Below are positions 26,016-36,024 of a stretch of DNA of 64,000 nt, in pieces. The first letter of the stretch is position 1. Each line of letters opens with the position of its first letter. The stretch spans positions 38,212,676 through 38,276,675 of the forward strand of contig CM049311.1 of the NCBI GenBank assembly GCA_026874595.1, given 5' to 3'. This DNA comes from Sipunculus nudus. Its lineage: Eukaryota; Annelida; Sipuncula; Golfingiida; Sipunculidae. Made by a program: the position numbers and the translations under genes. Under the pieces are notes generated by a model, which was given only the letters and a program-made list of their open reading frames with translations, made no database searches and was not told where the DNA came from.

Positions 26016-26442
26016 GACAATACAGTAAGACCTGCATCTTAAATCTTTAAGGCATGTTCATATTTCTCTACATTGGAATAAGATTGAGGTCGATTTAATT
26101 GCAAACATATGGATCGGGCATTTAAACGCTGAGACCTTAAAGCGTGCAACAGCAACCCTTACGACACTAATTGGCCATGTTTGCTTAGAGAATGTGTGGA
26201 CGGGGTTAAAGGAGTAGGGATATAACATATGCCAAACTAAATTTTCATACTATCAGATGCAAAACTGAAACATTATTGAGGAAAGATCTGAGGGGGGGAA
26301 ATTGAGCAATTTGCTCATAATCGCCATTTAAAAAAAAACAATATATTCCCCGAAAGAGTGTGGGGAAAAAGGTACTTGGTGGCTCACTACCTCCCCTTGA
26401 AAAGAGAGAGACTCTCTACAAGGAAGCAAAAAGAACCAGACA

Positions 26443-26961
26443 TGTTTTATGACAACCAGGAAGAATGGGCAGATTTTAAGGTTTATTTTGAAACCATTGC
26501 GGAGTGGAATGGCTGGACGGAAGCCGAGAAGGCCTTGCAACTGGCTACATGTCTGTGGGGTAAAGCACAGAGGATACTTAGTGAAGTATCTGTGGAGAAA
26601 CGGCATGATTACTCGGCCTTAAAGGATGCTTTGGCTAAAAGGTTTTGTCCACCTGGCAAAGAGAGAGCGTTTCGGGCGAGGTTCTGCGAGCGTATTAGAG
26701 ACACTAAAGAAACCTAAATGGACAACAGAAGTGAGGTCTCTCGTCTTGCGCAGAGGGCATACCCAGCGTTTGGCTGTGATGTCAGCTCGTTCGAAGCCGA
26801 AAGTGGTCCATGTGGATCAATTGAGACTGTATCCACAGGGGAACGACGGAGAAGACCCTGTAGATTGGAGCAAACCATCCTACGACCAAGTGGTGCTTGA
26901 ACAAGAGATGAGTGGAGATGAATCCGACCTGGGCTCGGAGTCGGGCGATGAGTTCATGTGA
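26443..26961 (+). pseudogene. Deleted Gypsy-type LTR retrotransposon: Gag core joined to integrase tail
   Basis: Frame one (26443-26716) reads EEWADFKVYFETIAEWNGWT and LKDALAKRFCPPGKER, the capsid-type retrotransposon Gag fold; it ends in TAA. Frame two (about 26720-26961) contains RSKPKVVHVDQLRLYPQGN, the short motif at the C-terminus of Gypsy integrases, then an acidic tail and TGA. Protease, reverse transcriptase, RNase H and the integrase core are all missing, so some 3-4 kb of pol was lost by internal deletion. The 3' side continues as 3' UTR and LTR-like DNA to about 27660. Confidence 0.75.
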
Positions 26962-27395
26962 TAGGGAGACTCCCATTAGTCCTAAAGAGGTCAACGTGAG
27001 AGATGCGTGAGAGGAGTTAGGGCGAGGTAAATGTTATTGGAAGCCTCTGGAACGCTTAGACTTATAGAGATTAGGGGCCTCCAGATCATAGTTGGTTCCT
27101 CTCTTATGTTGTAGACTTGTGATGATAGACTGGCAACCCTAGGAGAGTGACTGGCTGCAGAGACTGGGCTACCGCTGAGGATTAGGTCGGGAGTAAGGAT
27201 CCAGGATCCAGATGTGACTCAAGGAACACCATGGATCCGCATGGATGAGACACCCTTTGGAGTCACAAAGGACACTCGATGTGTTAAAAGCTGTTTTATG
27301 GACTTGTTTTATGTGTGAACTAATAATGTTAAATGAGTAATGTTATTTATTAGATGATTTCTGATCGGGGACGAACACTCTATAAAAAGGGGGGA

Positions 27396-27660
27396 GTTGT
27401 AGCGTATTTGGGGAAGGGACCGGGGAGGGGAGAGAGAGGCCAGTCCACACGGGACGTTGAGGTAACGCACTAGTGAGCCAGGAGACGGGTTGAGGAACGC
27501 AGGCAGCTCAAGACAAACTGTTTTGGTGGACATGTGTAGTGAGGTAGACGACAGAGCAGGCTGCTGTGGAGCAGCTGTGTACTTGATAAGCTAGGTATTA
27601 TGTTGTTGCATTAAACTTATTGTTACAGTTGATCTGTGGTGGTTGTTTCTGCCTTCGCCA
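27396..27660 (+). mobile_element. Probable 3' LTR of the deleted Gypsy element
   Basis: A purine-rich AAAAAGGGGGGAG tract (27384-27396) is followed by TGTAGCG, as expected for a polypurine tract at the LTR start. The G+C-richer stretch continues to about 27660; the exact CA end is unclear. No matching 5' LTR was found upstream of 26443, so borders cannot be proved. Confidence 0.5.
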
Positions 27661-27979
27661 AGAACCCCCCCCCCCCCCCCCATAATTTCGTTCAGCCCGA
27701 GTTATCGTCCAGCCAGATGGCTTACGAGGATATGTACCTTCCCAGGAATTAAAGAATAGGCTTGGGAAGTCGGTAACAAGGTACACCCCCTTAGCCTACA
27801 ATGAAGTTTTTGCTGTAAGCTTTTCAAACAAAGACATAGCACAAAGCGACAGGTTGTTTTTCTTAACCCTAAACTAAAATATGTAAGAATTTCCTGGAAT
27901 ATAAAATACAAAGGGACATGTACTCTGAAATTTAGAAAGCATTCAGTGCATCCACGTCCATGGCCGAACCACCCACACT

Positions 27980-28140
27980 CTTATCTCAAATGGTTTTCTG
28001 GGTTCTTTTTGGGGTGATACGGGTTCTTTACGGAACCCTTTGTGACAACAGAACATCAAGGTACCTATATCGGTTTTAAAGGTTTCTAAAGCCTTCTTTG
28101 ACACCAATGAGGGTTCGTTATACTGCAAATATGGGGTTCT
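27980..28140 (-). repeat. GGTTCTT-rich repeat, fragment 1
   Basis: Repeated GGTTCTT and GGAACCC words on the plus strand, i.e. AAGAACC on the minus strand. The same style recurs in opposite orientation at 34120-34370. It is possibly a decayed miniature inverted-repeat element family. Confidence 0.45.
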
Positions 28141-29323
28141 TTGAAGAATCAGGAGATGTATGAATTATTCATATTGAGATTTACAGAAAAGAATACAATA
28201 TATTTAATATATTAAACTACAACAGGTTATTATGATCAATATAATTATTTCAATAAAATCAATAATCTTTTTCTTTTTTACCCCAGGAATTTATATAAAG
28301 TTTTTTAACTGTGTTATATGTACATAGTAATAAACTGATCCAATTAGCCAATCACAAGGCAGTGGATTTTAAACTGCCTTCTACAGCTAGTATTAAAATG
28401 GGGGTTAATTGAGTTATTCTCTCCCTTGGAATCGAGCAGTGGACCTTGAAGGCTGACGCAGCCCTCTGTGGCAGCCAGGGTATAGCTTTATTCACCAGGG
28501 TCGGTTAAGCCTGTGTCTACTACCTGGTGCGGCCACCAACTTAAAGCAGCAGTCATTAATTTTTTTCTAGCTGGGTATGTACATTTCCTACCTCATATTT
28601 AACTAAATCAGAAACATTACAGTTTTGATCATTTGAGAGATTAGAGTTTAAATTATATTTCAGTTAAACAGTGTTATTTTATTTCCTTTAATTATGCACA
28701 CACTGTTCAGTCCCCATTTCCCCCCAGAATTAGAAAGCAAACTACACTACAACAGGCGCGTGGACCTAAGACCAGGCGGACCCTACCCTTCAGCGACTGG
28801 CTGTATAGTAAAAGGGGTGTAGGACAAAGGCCCACCCTGACAAAAGCCCACCCAGACAAAAGCCCACCGGACAAAAGCCCACCCCAAAAAGTGCAGATCT
28901 GGACAAAAGCCCACCCATGACTTAAATATATAATTAAATAATTTTACAATGTTCTTCTAAAGTTTTTTTTAAATACTACTGTATCATTTTCTAAATGTAT
29001 ATAACATTTTTTATATTAATGATTTAATTAAATAATAATATAATTATATAATTTTACAATGTTTTTCTAAAGTTTTTTTAAATACTACTACTTCATTTTC
29101 TAAATGTATAAAACATTTTTTATATTAATGATTTTAATATGTTACATATTTTATTAGTTTATGTGTTCATATACATGCTTATATATTTATTATGAAGTTA
29201 TCTGTGTTATATGTCTGTGTAGCTTGATAAAACATATATATATAAGTATATATATATATATGTGTATATATATGTTATATTTATATTTTTTATAGATCAT
29301 TTAATAGATCAATATATAATATT

Positions 29324-29509
29324 GTTGAATATGCCCTGCGAGTATTTCGCACATTCAAAACACGGTACTAAGGACACAAGAGCAGCTTTAAAAACGAGAA
29401 ATACAGAAACAGCATCACGTTCAGCCAGTATGTATGGACCCTGAAGGACGAAAAAAAAACCATATGCCATCAGTTGGAAAATACTCGCGAAACGCAGGGC
29501 ATATTCAAC
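29324..29509. repeat. Inverted repeat made from nuclease coding sequence
   Basis: GTTGAATATGCCCTGCG at 29324-29340 is the perfect inverse of 29493-29509. The right arm lies inside the GIY-YIG coding sequence, so the left arm is an inverted duplicate of it. The loop is about 150 bases. Confidence 0.75.
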
Positions 29510-29600
29510 CACTACTAAGAAATGTAATTTATGCAACACGGAGAAATATTTCATCATACGAGACCGTAACAGAGCACATTAACTAATAGAAGCAAACTGA
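29345..29600 (+). pseudogene. Penelope-like GIY-YIG endonuclease fragment
   Basis: The plus strand reads GHKSSFKNEKYRNS, then FSQYVWTLKDE and, after a one-base frame change at an A-run (29451-29459), SWKILAKRRAYSTTTKKCNL and CNTEKYFIIRDRNRA. This is the KSSF...LS.YVW.LK...W.I......KKCNLC.TEK pattern of GIY-YIG nucleases in Penelope-like and related retroelements. An in-frame stop (RY*GHK) and the frameshift make it non-functional. Confidence 0.65.
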
Positions 29601-31069
29601 CCTCCACATGTAAACACAGGGCCAAGCACCTGCTGTGTAATATCAAGTAATCCTACAAATCCCCACCAAATAAACACAACAGCTACCTGGACCACGAAAA
29701 CCTTAACGAACCCAATAACCCAAGCTTAATCCAGCTAATTTAAACGGACAAATTTCACACATTATCATTTCAGATTGTACCTGAGGAGAGGGCCGGCTAG
29801 CAAGCTGAACCCACAAAACAGTACTGTAGTGCATCATGAAATGAAGCAAACTATACACATAGTATAATATTATTAATGCTCCCCGTACGGTAGAGCATTT
29901 TCACTGTGATGTATTGAACCTTAATGTATTATATTGATTATATTCATGTATATATATATATATTATATTGTATATATATAATATATAATGGTGTATATTT
30001 CCTGCAAATACAATAATGTGAATAGGCTAAGCAGTTATAATATAAATTATTTGTTAATCATAATAATATAATTTATATTTTAATTATAATTATATATAAT
30101 CTTGATCATTAAGTTCAACACAGGCTCATATACCACACACAGGGGAATGTGACACCAATCTCTTGAGCAATAATCAGGGTAATGAGCTAGCTAGTTTCTG
30201 ATGCGGGTCTCCACAGCTAAAGTTGTGCAATCAAAACAAACACAAACATCAAAGAGATTACCTGGGGTTCTCCTAAACTATTAACTTCATAGTTAAAAGA
30301 AATGTTAAATATATTTTATATATAATATATTATATATTATAAAATAATATAATCATAAAAGAATGATAATTGTACAAAGCGTATATACATGTAATTAAAA
30401 ATCCAATATATTATACATGTATATTTAAGTAAAATTACTATATTAATTATAATTAATATAGAATATTAATATATAATATAATGTATATATATTTCCTGAA
30501 AAAACAATAATAGTAGTGGGTTTTTAGGTAATAGGTATAACATACACTTAAGTTATATATATATATATACTTTTTATATCTGTTTTAGCAGGTTGCAGAC
30601 AGATATATAACAGATATATAAGCATGTATATGAGCACATAAACATATACAATACTTGCCTTTAGTATAAAAAGTGTTATATAAATGATAGAGTAGTATCA
30701 AAACAGAAAAACATCGCAAAATCATTTAGTTTTATATTTTAGTCAAGGGTGGGCTTTTGATCATGGAGGTCTGCGCACTTTTAGGGGTGGGCTTTTTTCC
30801 GGTGGGCTTTTGTCTGGGTGGGATTTTGTCTGTCGCCCCCGTTGACAGAAAGCAATCTGGGTCAAATACACTGCAGCTTTTTCATTCTGCAGTCCCCTGC
30901 TTTAGCTCCAGGCAGTTTTTACAAATCGAAATCATGTTTGTACTCAGAATTTCTGTTCATTATACATCACAACCTTAAGAACAAATTTGCAAAAGCTCGA
31001 CCAAAGATAAATTTAATTTTTTTTGCAGAATGAGATGACACTGTCATATTATTTCCAAGGCGAACACAG

Positions 31070-31810
31070 GAACTACAATCTGGAGTAGATAGCATAGCAG
31101 AATGGTTTGCTAAAAACCGACTTGCAGTCAATATTGAAAAGACATATCCTTTATTGTTTAGATCACGTCATATGCAGAGTAATAGTGTTTAATACTTATT
31201 TCTTGTATTAAATGAATATTTAAATTGAGCAGAGCAAACCGAACAGATATCAAGTGCATCATCTTCTAAAATCGGTGCATTATTCAGAATCAGCAGATTC
31301 CCACCTATAAGGATGTACTTCTTAAGATCTATAAGGGCCTGATTCAGCCAACTGTTGACTATGGCATGACGATATGGGGGGTAACAACTGCTTATTTATT
31401 TTAACAAAATGCAGAAATTTCATAATTGTGCCCGTTCGTATTATCAGCCAAGTATTTGATTATGAATGTAATGTTAATGACCTTAGAATAATGCTGGGTA
31501 TATTCAATCATTAGAAGAACGACGCAAATGCCTTACCTGCTTGTTGGTTTTCAAACGTTTAAACAATAAGTACCCTTCATACATAACTGACCAATTCACA
31601 TATATACGCGGAGTGTACATACATATTGCACCAGGTCACATTCGACAGGGGCACTCCGTTTACCGATGACCCGGACAGACTATTTAAGAAATTCATTTAA
31701 ATTCATGGGCCCCAAACTATGGAATAGTCTACAAATAGAAACTAAAGAAGACCTTTCCCTACATACATTTAAGAAACGCATCAAGCACTTGATATCAGAG
31801 GGTCACTAAC
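31070..31810 (+). pseudogene. LINE reverse transcriptase C-terminal fragment
   Basis: Degraded plus-strand frames read AEWFAKNRLAVNIEKT, KIGALFRISRF, LIQPTVDYGMTIWG and LWNSLQIETKEDLSLHTFKK. These correspond in order to the end of the RT palm (N-KT motif), thumb and the conserved C-terminal LWNSLP motif of non-LTR elements. Several stops and frame changes are present. Confidence 0.65.
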
Positions 31811-32836
31811 GAACATGTGACATCTAGAATTTCTACTGAAATCATCTGATATTTTAACTTATATTACATGTTGCACGCATGTACTCAATTTTACCTCATT
31901 TCATATTCTGATAGTTTTACAGCTATTGTCTTTTTAACCAGGGCCATGTGGATTCGAAGGTCAGGCTATGCCTGAATATGTCACCCTTTATAAACATTTG
32001 CTTATAAATAATAAATTTGCTGTTAATAAATAAGCGTTGCTGAAGATAAGTGCTGTCGAAACACATTCATACATGTAAGTAAAGTTATTAAAAACTTATT
32101 TCCATCATTATATGATGTAAATCATCAACCATTTTTTAAACTTTTTAGATAAATGATGTCATCATTGACACCATAGAAACGATGTGATTTTTAATTTAAT
32201 GGGTAAATATGCAAAGTTTCAAAGGAAATATAAATTCGGAGTAAAATCTCAGATAACAGCTGCAAAATAAAATAGAGAATTAACCATGAGGATTAATCAT
32301 GCTTAATTCTTATTACGTGACAACATATATACTATTTTTTACATTTGTAGGAGGCAGACAGCTGTGTGGCAACCAATCTTCAAAAAAGGGGAAGAACACC
32401 CGCTTAAATCTAAGACAGCATCTTTGGCCATGGACAGAGTTCTCATTGTGGAAGAAACAGACACCGATATCAGTTGCGGTATACCGTGTCCTTACTCTTT
32501 GCAGCCTAATTGTAGTTTTATACTGCGTGTATGTGATCAAATATAAGCTGCGTGTGCACTTAGAATAACGCTTATCATTACAAATTATCCTGAAATTTAA
32601 TATGGTCTTTTCTTCTAAGTCTGTTGTTGAGTTGAAATTAAAATTGTTGCATGAACGTGATCGAAAAAGATTAGAAATGACACATTGCATTAGATTTCCA
32701 TCTTGCACCAACGGACTAAAAAAAACAGGGCAAAGCTACACATGGTACTTCATTGACGGATAAACCGTCATGTTTTGCAAGTTTCAATTAATCTTCCTTG
32801 CATCATACCAACAATTCACTGCAGTCTCATATTTGT

Positions 32837-33250
32837 TGTAACGGGTTGACATGAAAGCGGACCGAACTGTCTCGCTAGTGAAGCGGTTGGTACGCCAGAC
32901 TTGTGCGCCACCGTTATGGGTTCGAATCCCGGATCGGCCCAATGTTTTCCCCTGAACAATTTGTCTTCGTTACAAAACGGGGGCTCGTCCGGGATGACGG
33001 TAAAACTTTGTGGCCCAGGGAATAAGCTTACCAAAGTGTGACTTATGGGATAATTAGTCTTGTTCTGATAGCAGAACGCTTTTAAGAAGGGGTGTGTTAC
33101 GGTGTGCCATGAAAGCGGACCGAACTGTCTCGCTAGTGAAGCTTGCTTTACTGGCGAAGCGGTTGGTACGCCGGACTTGTGCGCCACCGTTATGGGTTCG
33201 AATTCCGGATCGGCCCAATGTTTTCCCCTGAATAATTTGTCTTCGTAACA
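32837..33250 (+). mobile_element. Miniature LTR retrotransposon (TRIM-like) with tRNA-like LTRs
   Basis: Two direct repeats (32837-32974, 138 bp; 33095-33250, 156 bp) flank only 120 bases. Both start TGT.ACG and end CGT.ACA; TTGT flanks both sides (32833-32836, 33251-33254). Three bases after the left repeat, CGGGGGCTCGTCCGGGAT (32978-32995) matches 17 of 18 bases of the primer-binding site complementary to tRNA-Pro, as known in several LTR elements. Before the right repeat is a purine tract AAGAAGGGG (33084-33092). There is no Gag or Pol. The LTRs differ by about eight substitutions plus an 18-base insertion. Each LTR holds a tRNA-like block with a Pol III B box (GGTTCGAATCC in the left copy); the right copy also has TGGCGAAGCGG, an exact A-box consensus. 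Confidence 0.8.
32978..32995 (+). promoter_or_regulatory. Primer-binding site, tRNA-Pro type
   Basis: CGGGGGCTCGTCCGGGAT differs from the complement of the 3' end of tRNA-Pro only at its first base (C for T). It lies three bases inside the left LTR, the expected position for minus-strand priming. Confidence 0.75.
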
Positions 33251-33257
33251 TTGTTCA

Positions 33258-33860
33258 ATGATCAAATTGAGCAAACAGAGTCCATATAGCGTATATATAT
33301 ATATGCTGAGGATGGTCAGATACGAAAATGCTAATGAATATCTGGCTGAATCACGCTTGCCTGCATTTATAAATAAATGGGCTTCCGGCTGTGCCAGCCA
33401 GTGTTTTTTCACCTCCATTTACACGAGAAACTGCTTGCATTGGCGATATCCCGCATTAAAAACACAATGCAGCTCCTTAAACATTGTATATACTGTGTTG
33501 CTGTGCTCAGGATGCATAGTCACTTGGCAATGGGTCTTAATTCATGACACATTTTCACTTCGGAAGGGTAATGTTTTCATGGACACATTAATTAATTTAG
33601 AAATATTTCAACAACCTGATGATCCGTATGAAGTTGAACTTATTAACAGATCGAAACCATGCTTAATATTTTTTCTCCTGTCAAGGAAACAAAAAATATA
33701 TAAAGATATATGCTCCTTGAGTCAGAAGTTTCTTTCATATTGCTATTGTAATAATTCACATAAACACACTATGTTTGAACTATGTTTATATTTACATACT
33801 ATATTAGTTAACATGTTTGAAGGTTTTGTTATAAACAGGAATTGCTTGACTGTAAGCTAG
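33258..33860 (+). CDS. Unrecognised 200-codon open frame after the TRIM element
   Basis: An open frame with ATG at 33258 and TAG at 33858-33860, long for such A+T-rich DNA. The product is rich in Cys, Tyr, Ile and Leu, with a hydrophobic stretch VYTVLLCSGCIVTWQWVLI and a basic RKQKIYKD patch. No family was recognised and no splice-site signal was identified. It could be a relic mobile-element gene or chance; no Kozak-like or promoter signal supports it. Confidence 0.2.
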   Translation: MIKLSKQSPYSVYIYMLRMVRYENANEYLAESRLPAFINKWASGCASQCFFTSIYTRNCLHWRYPALKTQCSSLNIVYTVLLCSGCIVTWQWVLIHDTFSLRKGNVFMDTLINLEIFQQPDDPYEVELINRSKPCLIFFLLSRKQKIYKDICSLSQKFLSYCYCNNSHKHTMFELCLYLHTILVNMFEGFVINRNCLTVS

Positions 33861-34119
33861 TTGAATGATTTTAAACCATTCCTGTATTTTGTATCTCCTT
33901 CACTTGTTTTAAGTCACTTTTATTGGAAGGAGTACTTTGATGATGCCATCTTTATTTCACGTATTAGAAATCATATAGACATTGAGTCACATTAAAAAAA
34001 ATATTTACTGATATACATTGTAGTTGCTTATAAATGTAAACTTCAGAAACTAACTGAAAATAAACCCCTGATAAGAATACAATCTCCGTGTTATTTTGGT
34101 ATTTTGCTATATTTTATGG

Positions 34120-34375
34120 AAACCTGAGACACCTGAAAAAAAACAAAGAACCATATAACGATCATAAAATGGACCATTTAAGAACCCCATTAAGAACCTT
34201 AAAGATACCTAAAAAGAACCAAAAAAAACCTTTTAATAACCCTAAAGAATCCTTTGATTGTAATGCAAAGGTTCTTGAAGGATCTCTGAAGAACCATTCA
34301 AGAAACCTTCACAAGGTTCTTTAAAAGAACCCCTGGATACGGCTCTTTAAAGAACCCGTAGAAGTTCTGCTATTG
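34120..34375 (+). repeat. AAGAACC-rich repeat, fragment 2
   Basis: More than ten AAGAACC or GAACCTT words in 250 bases, inverted relative to 27980-28140. The two fragments might be ends of one 6.4-kb decayed element or separate copies. Confidence 0.5.
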
Positions 34376-34839
34376 GGACAAGCCAAAGATTCCTTAGACT
34401 GGCCTAGAGGTCTCATAATGAACCTTTCCTACCAAGAGTTCATTGCCTGCACCCTTGCACAAAGTTTTATCATCTTGAGGCAAATGTTGTAGTTACACTT
34501 CATTACAGGATCCACGCCAGATGTGCACTTGATTTATTGGATCCGTACAAACTATAAGCAATTGTACCTATATGTGAACGTCAGTATAAGTAACTTTTAT
34601 TCATGGAGTCAGATTAATACACACACATTGCCTATGTCGATCTGTCGTCTGTAAATAAAGAGATAATTCCTTGGACCTATTATAAAATTTGACCAGAAAA
34701 CTAACGCCGATCAAATCGTACACAGCCTGTTCGTTTTGACAAAACTTTTCTTATATCCACGTCAGTGACGTATTTGAATTATATATACAATGTATATATA
34801 AAGTTTATTGATTATATAATATTTTATTGTCCTACGCAG

Positions 34840-35045
34840 AAGCGGATGGGGGGGGGGGGGGAGAGGGGGTCCAGGGGTCCCCCTTTTAGACCGAAGCTAC
34901 CATTTTTAAGGGTTTCAGACTAATTTTGCGGCCAGGACCCCCCCCCCCCCCACTTCCCGGACCTGAGGACCTTTTTAAGGTTTTATCATAGTCCTCCTAG
35001 GTTGGACCCCTCCCCCTTTTCCTTAATCCTGGATCCGCCCCTGCT
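34840..35045. repeat. Small G/C-run insertion with GCAGAAGCGG / CCGCCCCTGC ends
   Basis: CGCAGAAGCGGATGGGG at the left is roughly inverse to GGATCCGCCCCTGCTTCG at the right, with G- and C-runs inside. A related body (CCGGA..T...GACCTTTT...AGGTTTT) occurs at 38640-38735. Probably a miniature transposon. Confidence 0.4.
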
Positions 35046-35198
35046 TCGTATAATTATTACGTAATATATTAAGCCTTTTGAAAAGATAAATAATTTTTTT
35101 CTTTACCAAAAATAATAGTATACAGGACACGATGTCCCCCTCTCATATTGGTAATTTTTTAATATGCAAAGAGGACATTTTGAGGCACTTTTCACAGA

Positions 35199-35660
35199 AA
35201 CAAGTGACCCAGGGGTCATGACGCTCAGCCGACTAGGAAGATATTCACAAAAGTAGTTTAATCATCTGAATGCCATATTTTGTAGCTGGTATCCCCTTTC
35301 AACTGAAGCATAGCTCTGAGGATATGGGTAACAGAGACCTAATTTCAGCTTTCCAAAGAGATTTTTCATGGACCTTCCTGGATATCAAATAGGAAGATTC
35401 TTTGTGCAATGGTTACAATGTGTGCCCTGTTAACAGACGACAGTATCTTTCAAAGTATCAGAAATAGAGAAAAAAATTCGAAAAAATTCGAAAAATACAG
35501 GTGGCGCCACCAGCTTGCACGAACTTACGAAACACTCAATGATCAGTACATGCATGCAAAGAATTCTGGTGATCAATGCATTACTTGTTTAGATACTGAA
35601 GCTTTTGCATCAATTTTCAATTTTTTTTTTCAGGTTTCCTAGGAGAGTTTTTATGGACCT
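35199..35660 (+). repeat. Family-A element head and body
   Basis: Starts CAAGTGACCCAGGGGTCATG then ACGCTCAGCCGACT, the family-A head. The body phrase GATATGGGTAACAGAGACCT is shared with 53338 and 55330. One perfect palindrome GGTGGCGCCACC lies at 35500-35511. Confidence 0.7.
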
Positions 35661-36024
35661 CCCTGGAGGTAATACCATAACATAACAATCTTTATTTTCT
35701 GTCGGTTTTAAAAACAAAATTACATTAGCCAAAGGCTATTGATCACCGACCTGAGCATAACCCATACAAGCATACACACATAAAGAATGTATAAAAAACA
35801 TAAAATATGTGATGAATTAATAACTGTATGCAGAAATACATGTAACTTATTTTCAGAACATACAAAAGGAAATATAACTAGATATTTCTTGTTCTTATCC
35901 CTAGACAATTACCCCCCCCCCCCTCTTTAGAGTATAGGCCATCCATCTTCAGCAGCATATACTGACACTTGGCAAGCGACTTTGGTTTTTTCCATCTATC
36001 GTCTAGAGAATCAATATTTCCCCC

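Larger units (their letters stand above)
28814..30840. mobile_element. 2-kb foldback-like element with long inverted ends and tandem GACAAAAGCCCACC
   Basis: The left end has four to five direct copies of ACAAAAGCCCACC (28823-28916). The right end carries the inverse series GGTGGGCTTTTGTC (30746-30830). The inverted homology extends inward for roughly 300-450 bases, to about 29260 and 30540, including CATATACATGCTTATATAT. The left arm has an extra ~106-bp duplication (28930-29000 and 29041-29110). No clear target duplication was seen. The centre is A+T-rich and holds a broken GIY-YIG nuclease segment (29355-29600). Confidence 0.75.

Noticed and set aside
33107-33215. Genuine tRNA gene
   Set aside because: A and B boxes are present, but the acceptor stem pairs poorly and the block lies inside an LTR repeated at 32850-32945; better described as tRNA-like.
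32816-33418. 200-codon minus-strand frame with a repeated GKHWADPGFEPITVAHKSG segment
   Set aside because: The repeat in the protein is simply the two LTRs of the TRIM element read on the opposite strand; LTR, PBS and target duplication explain the DNA better.
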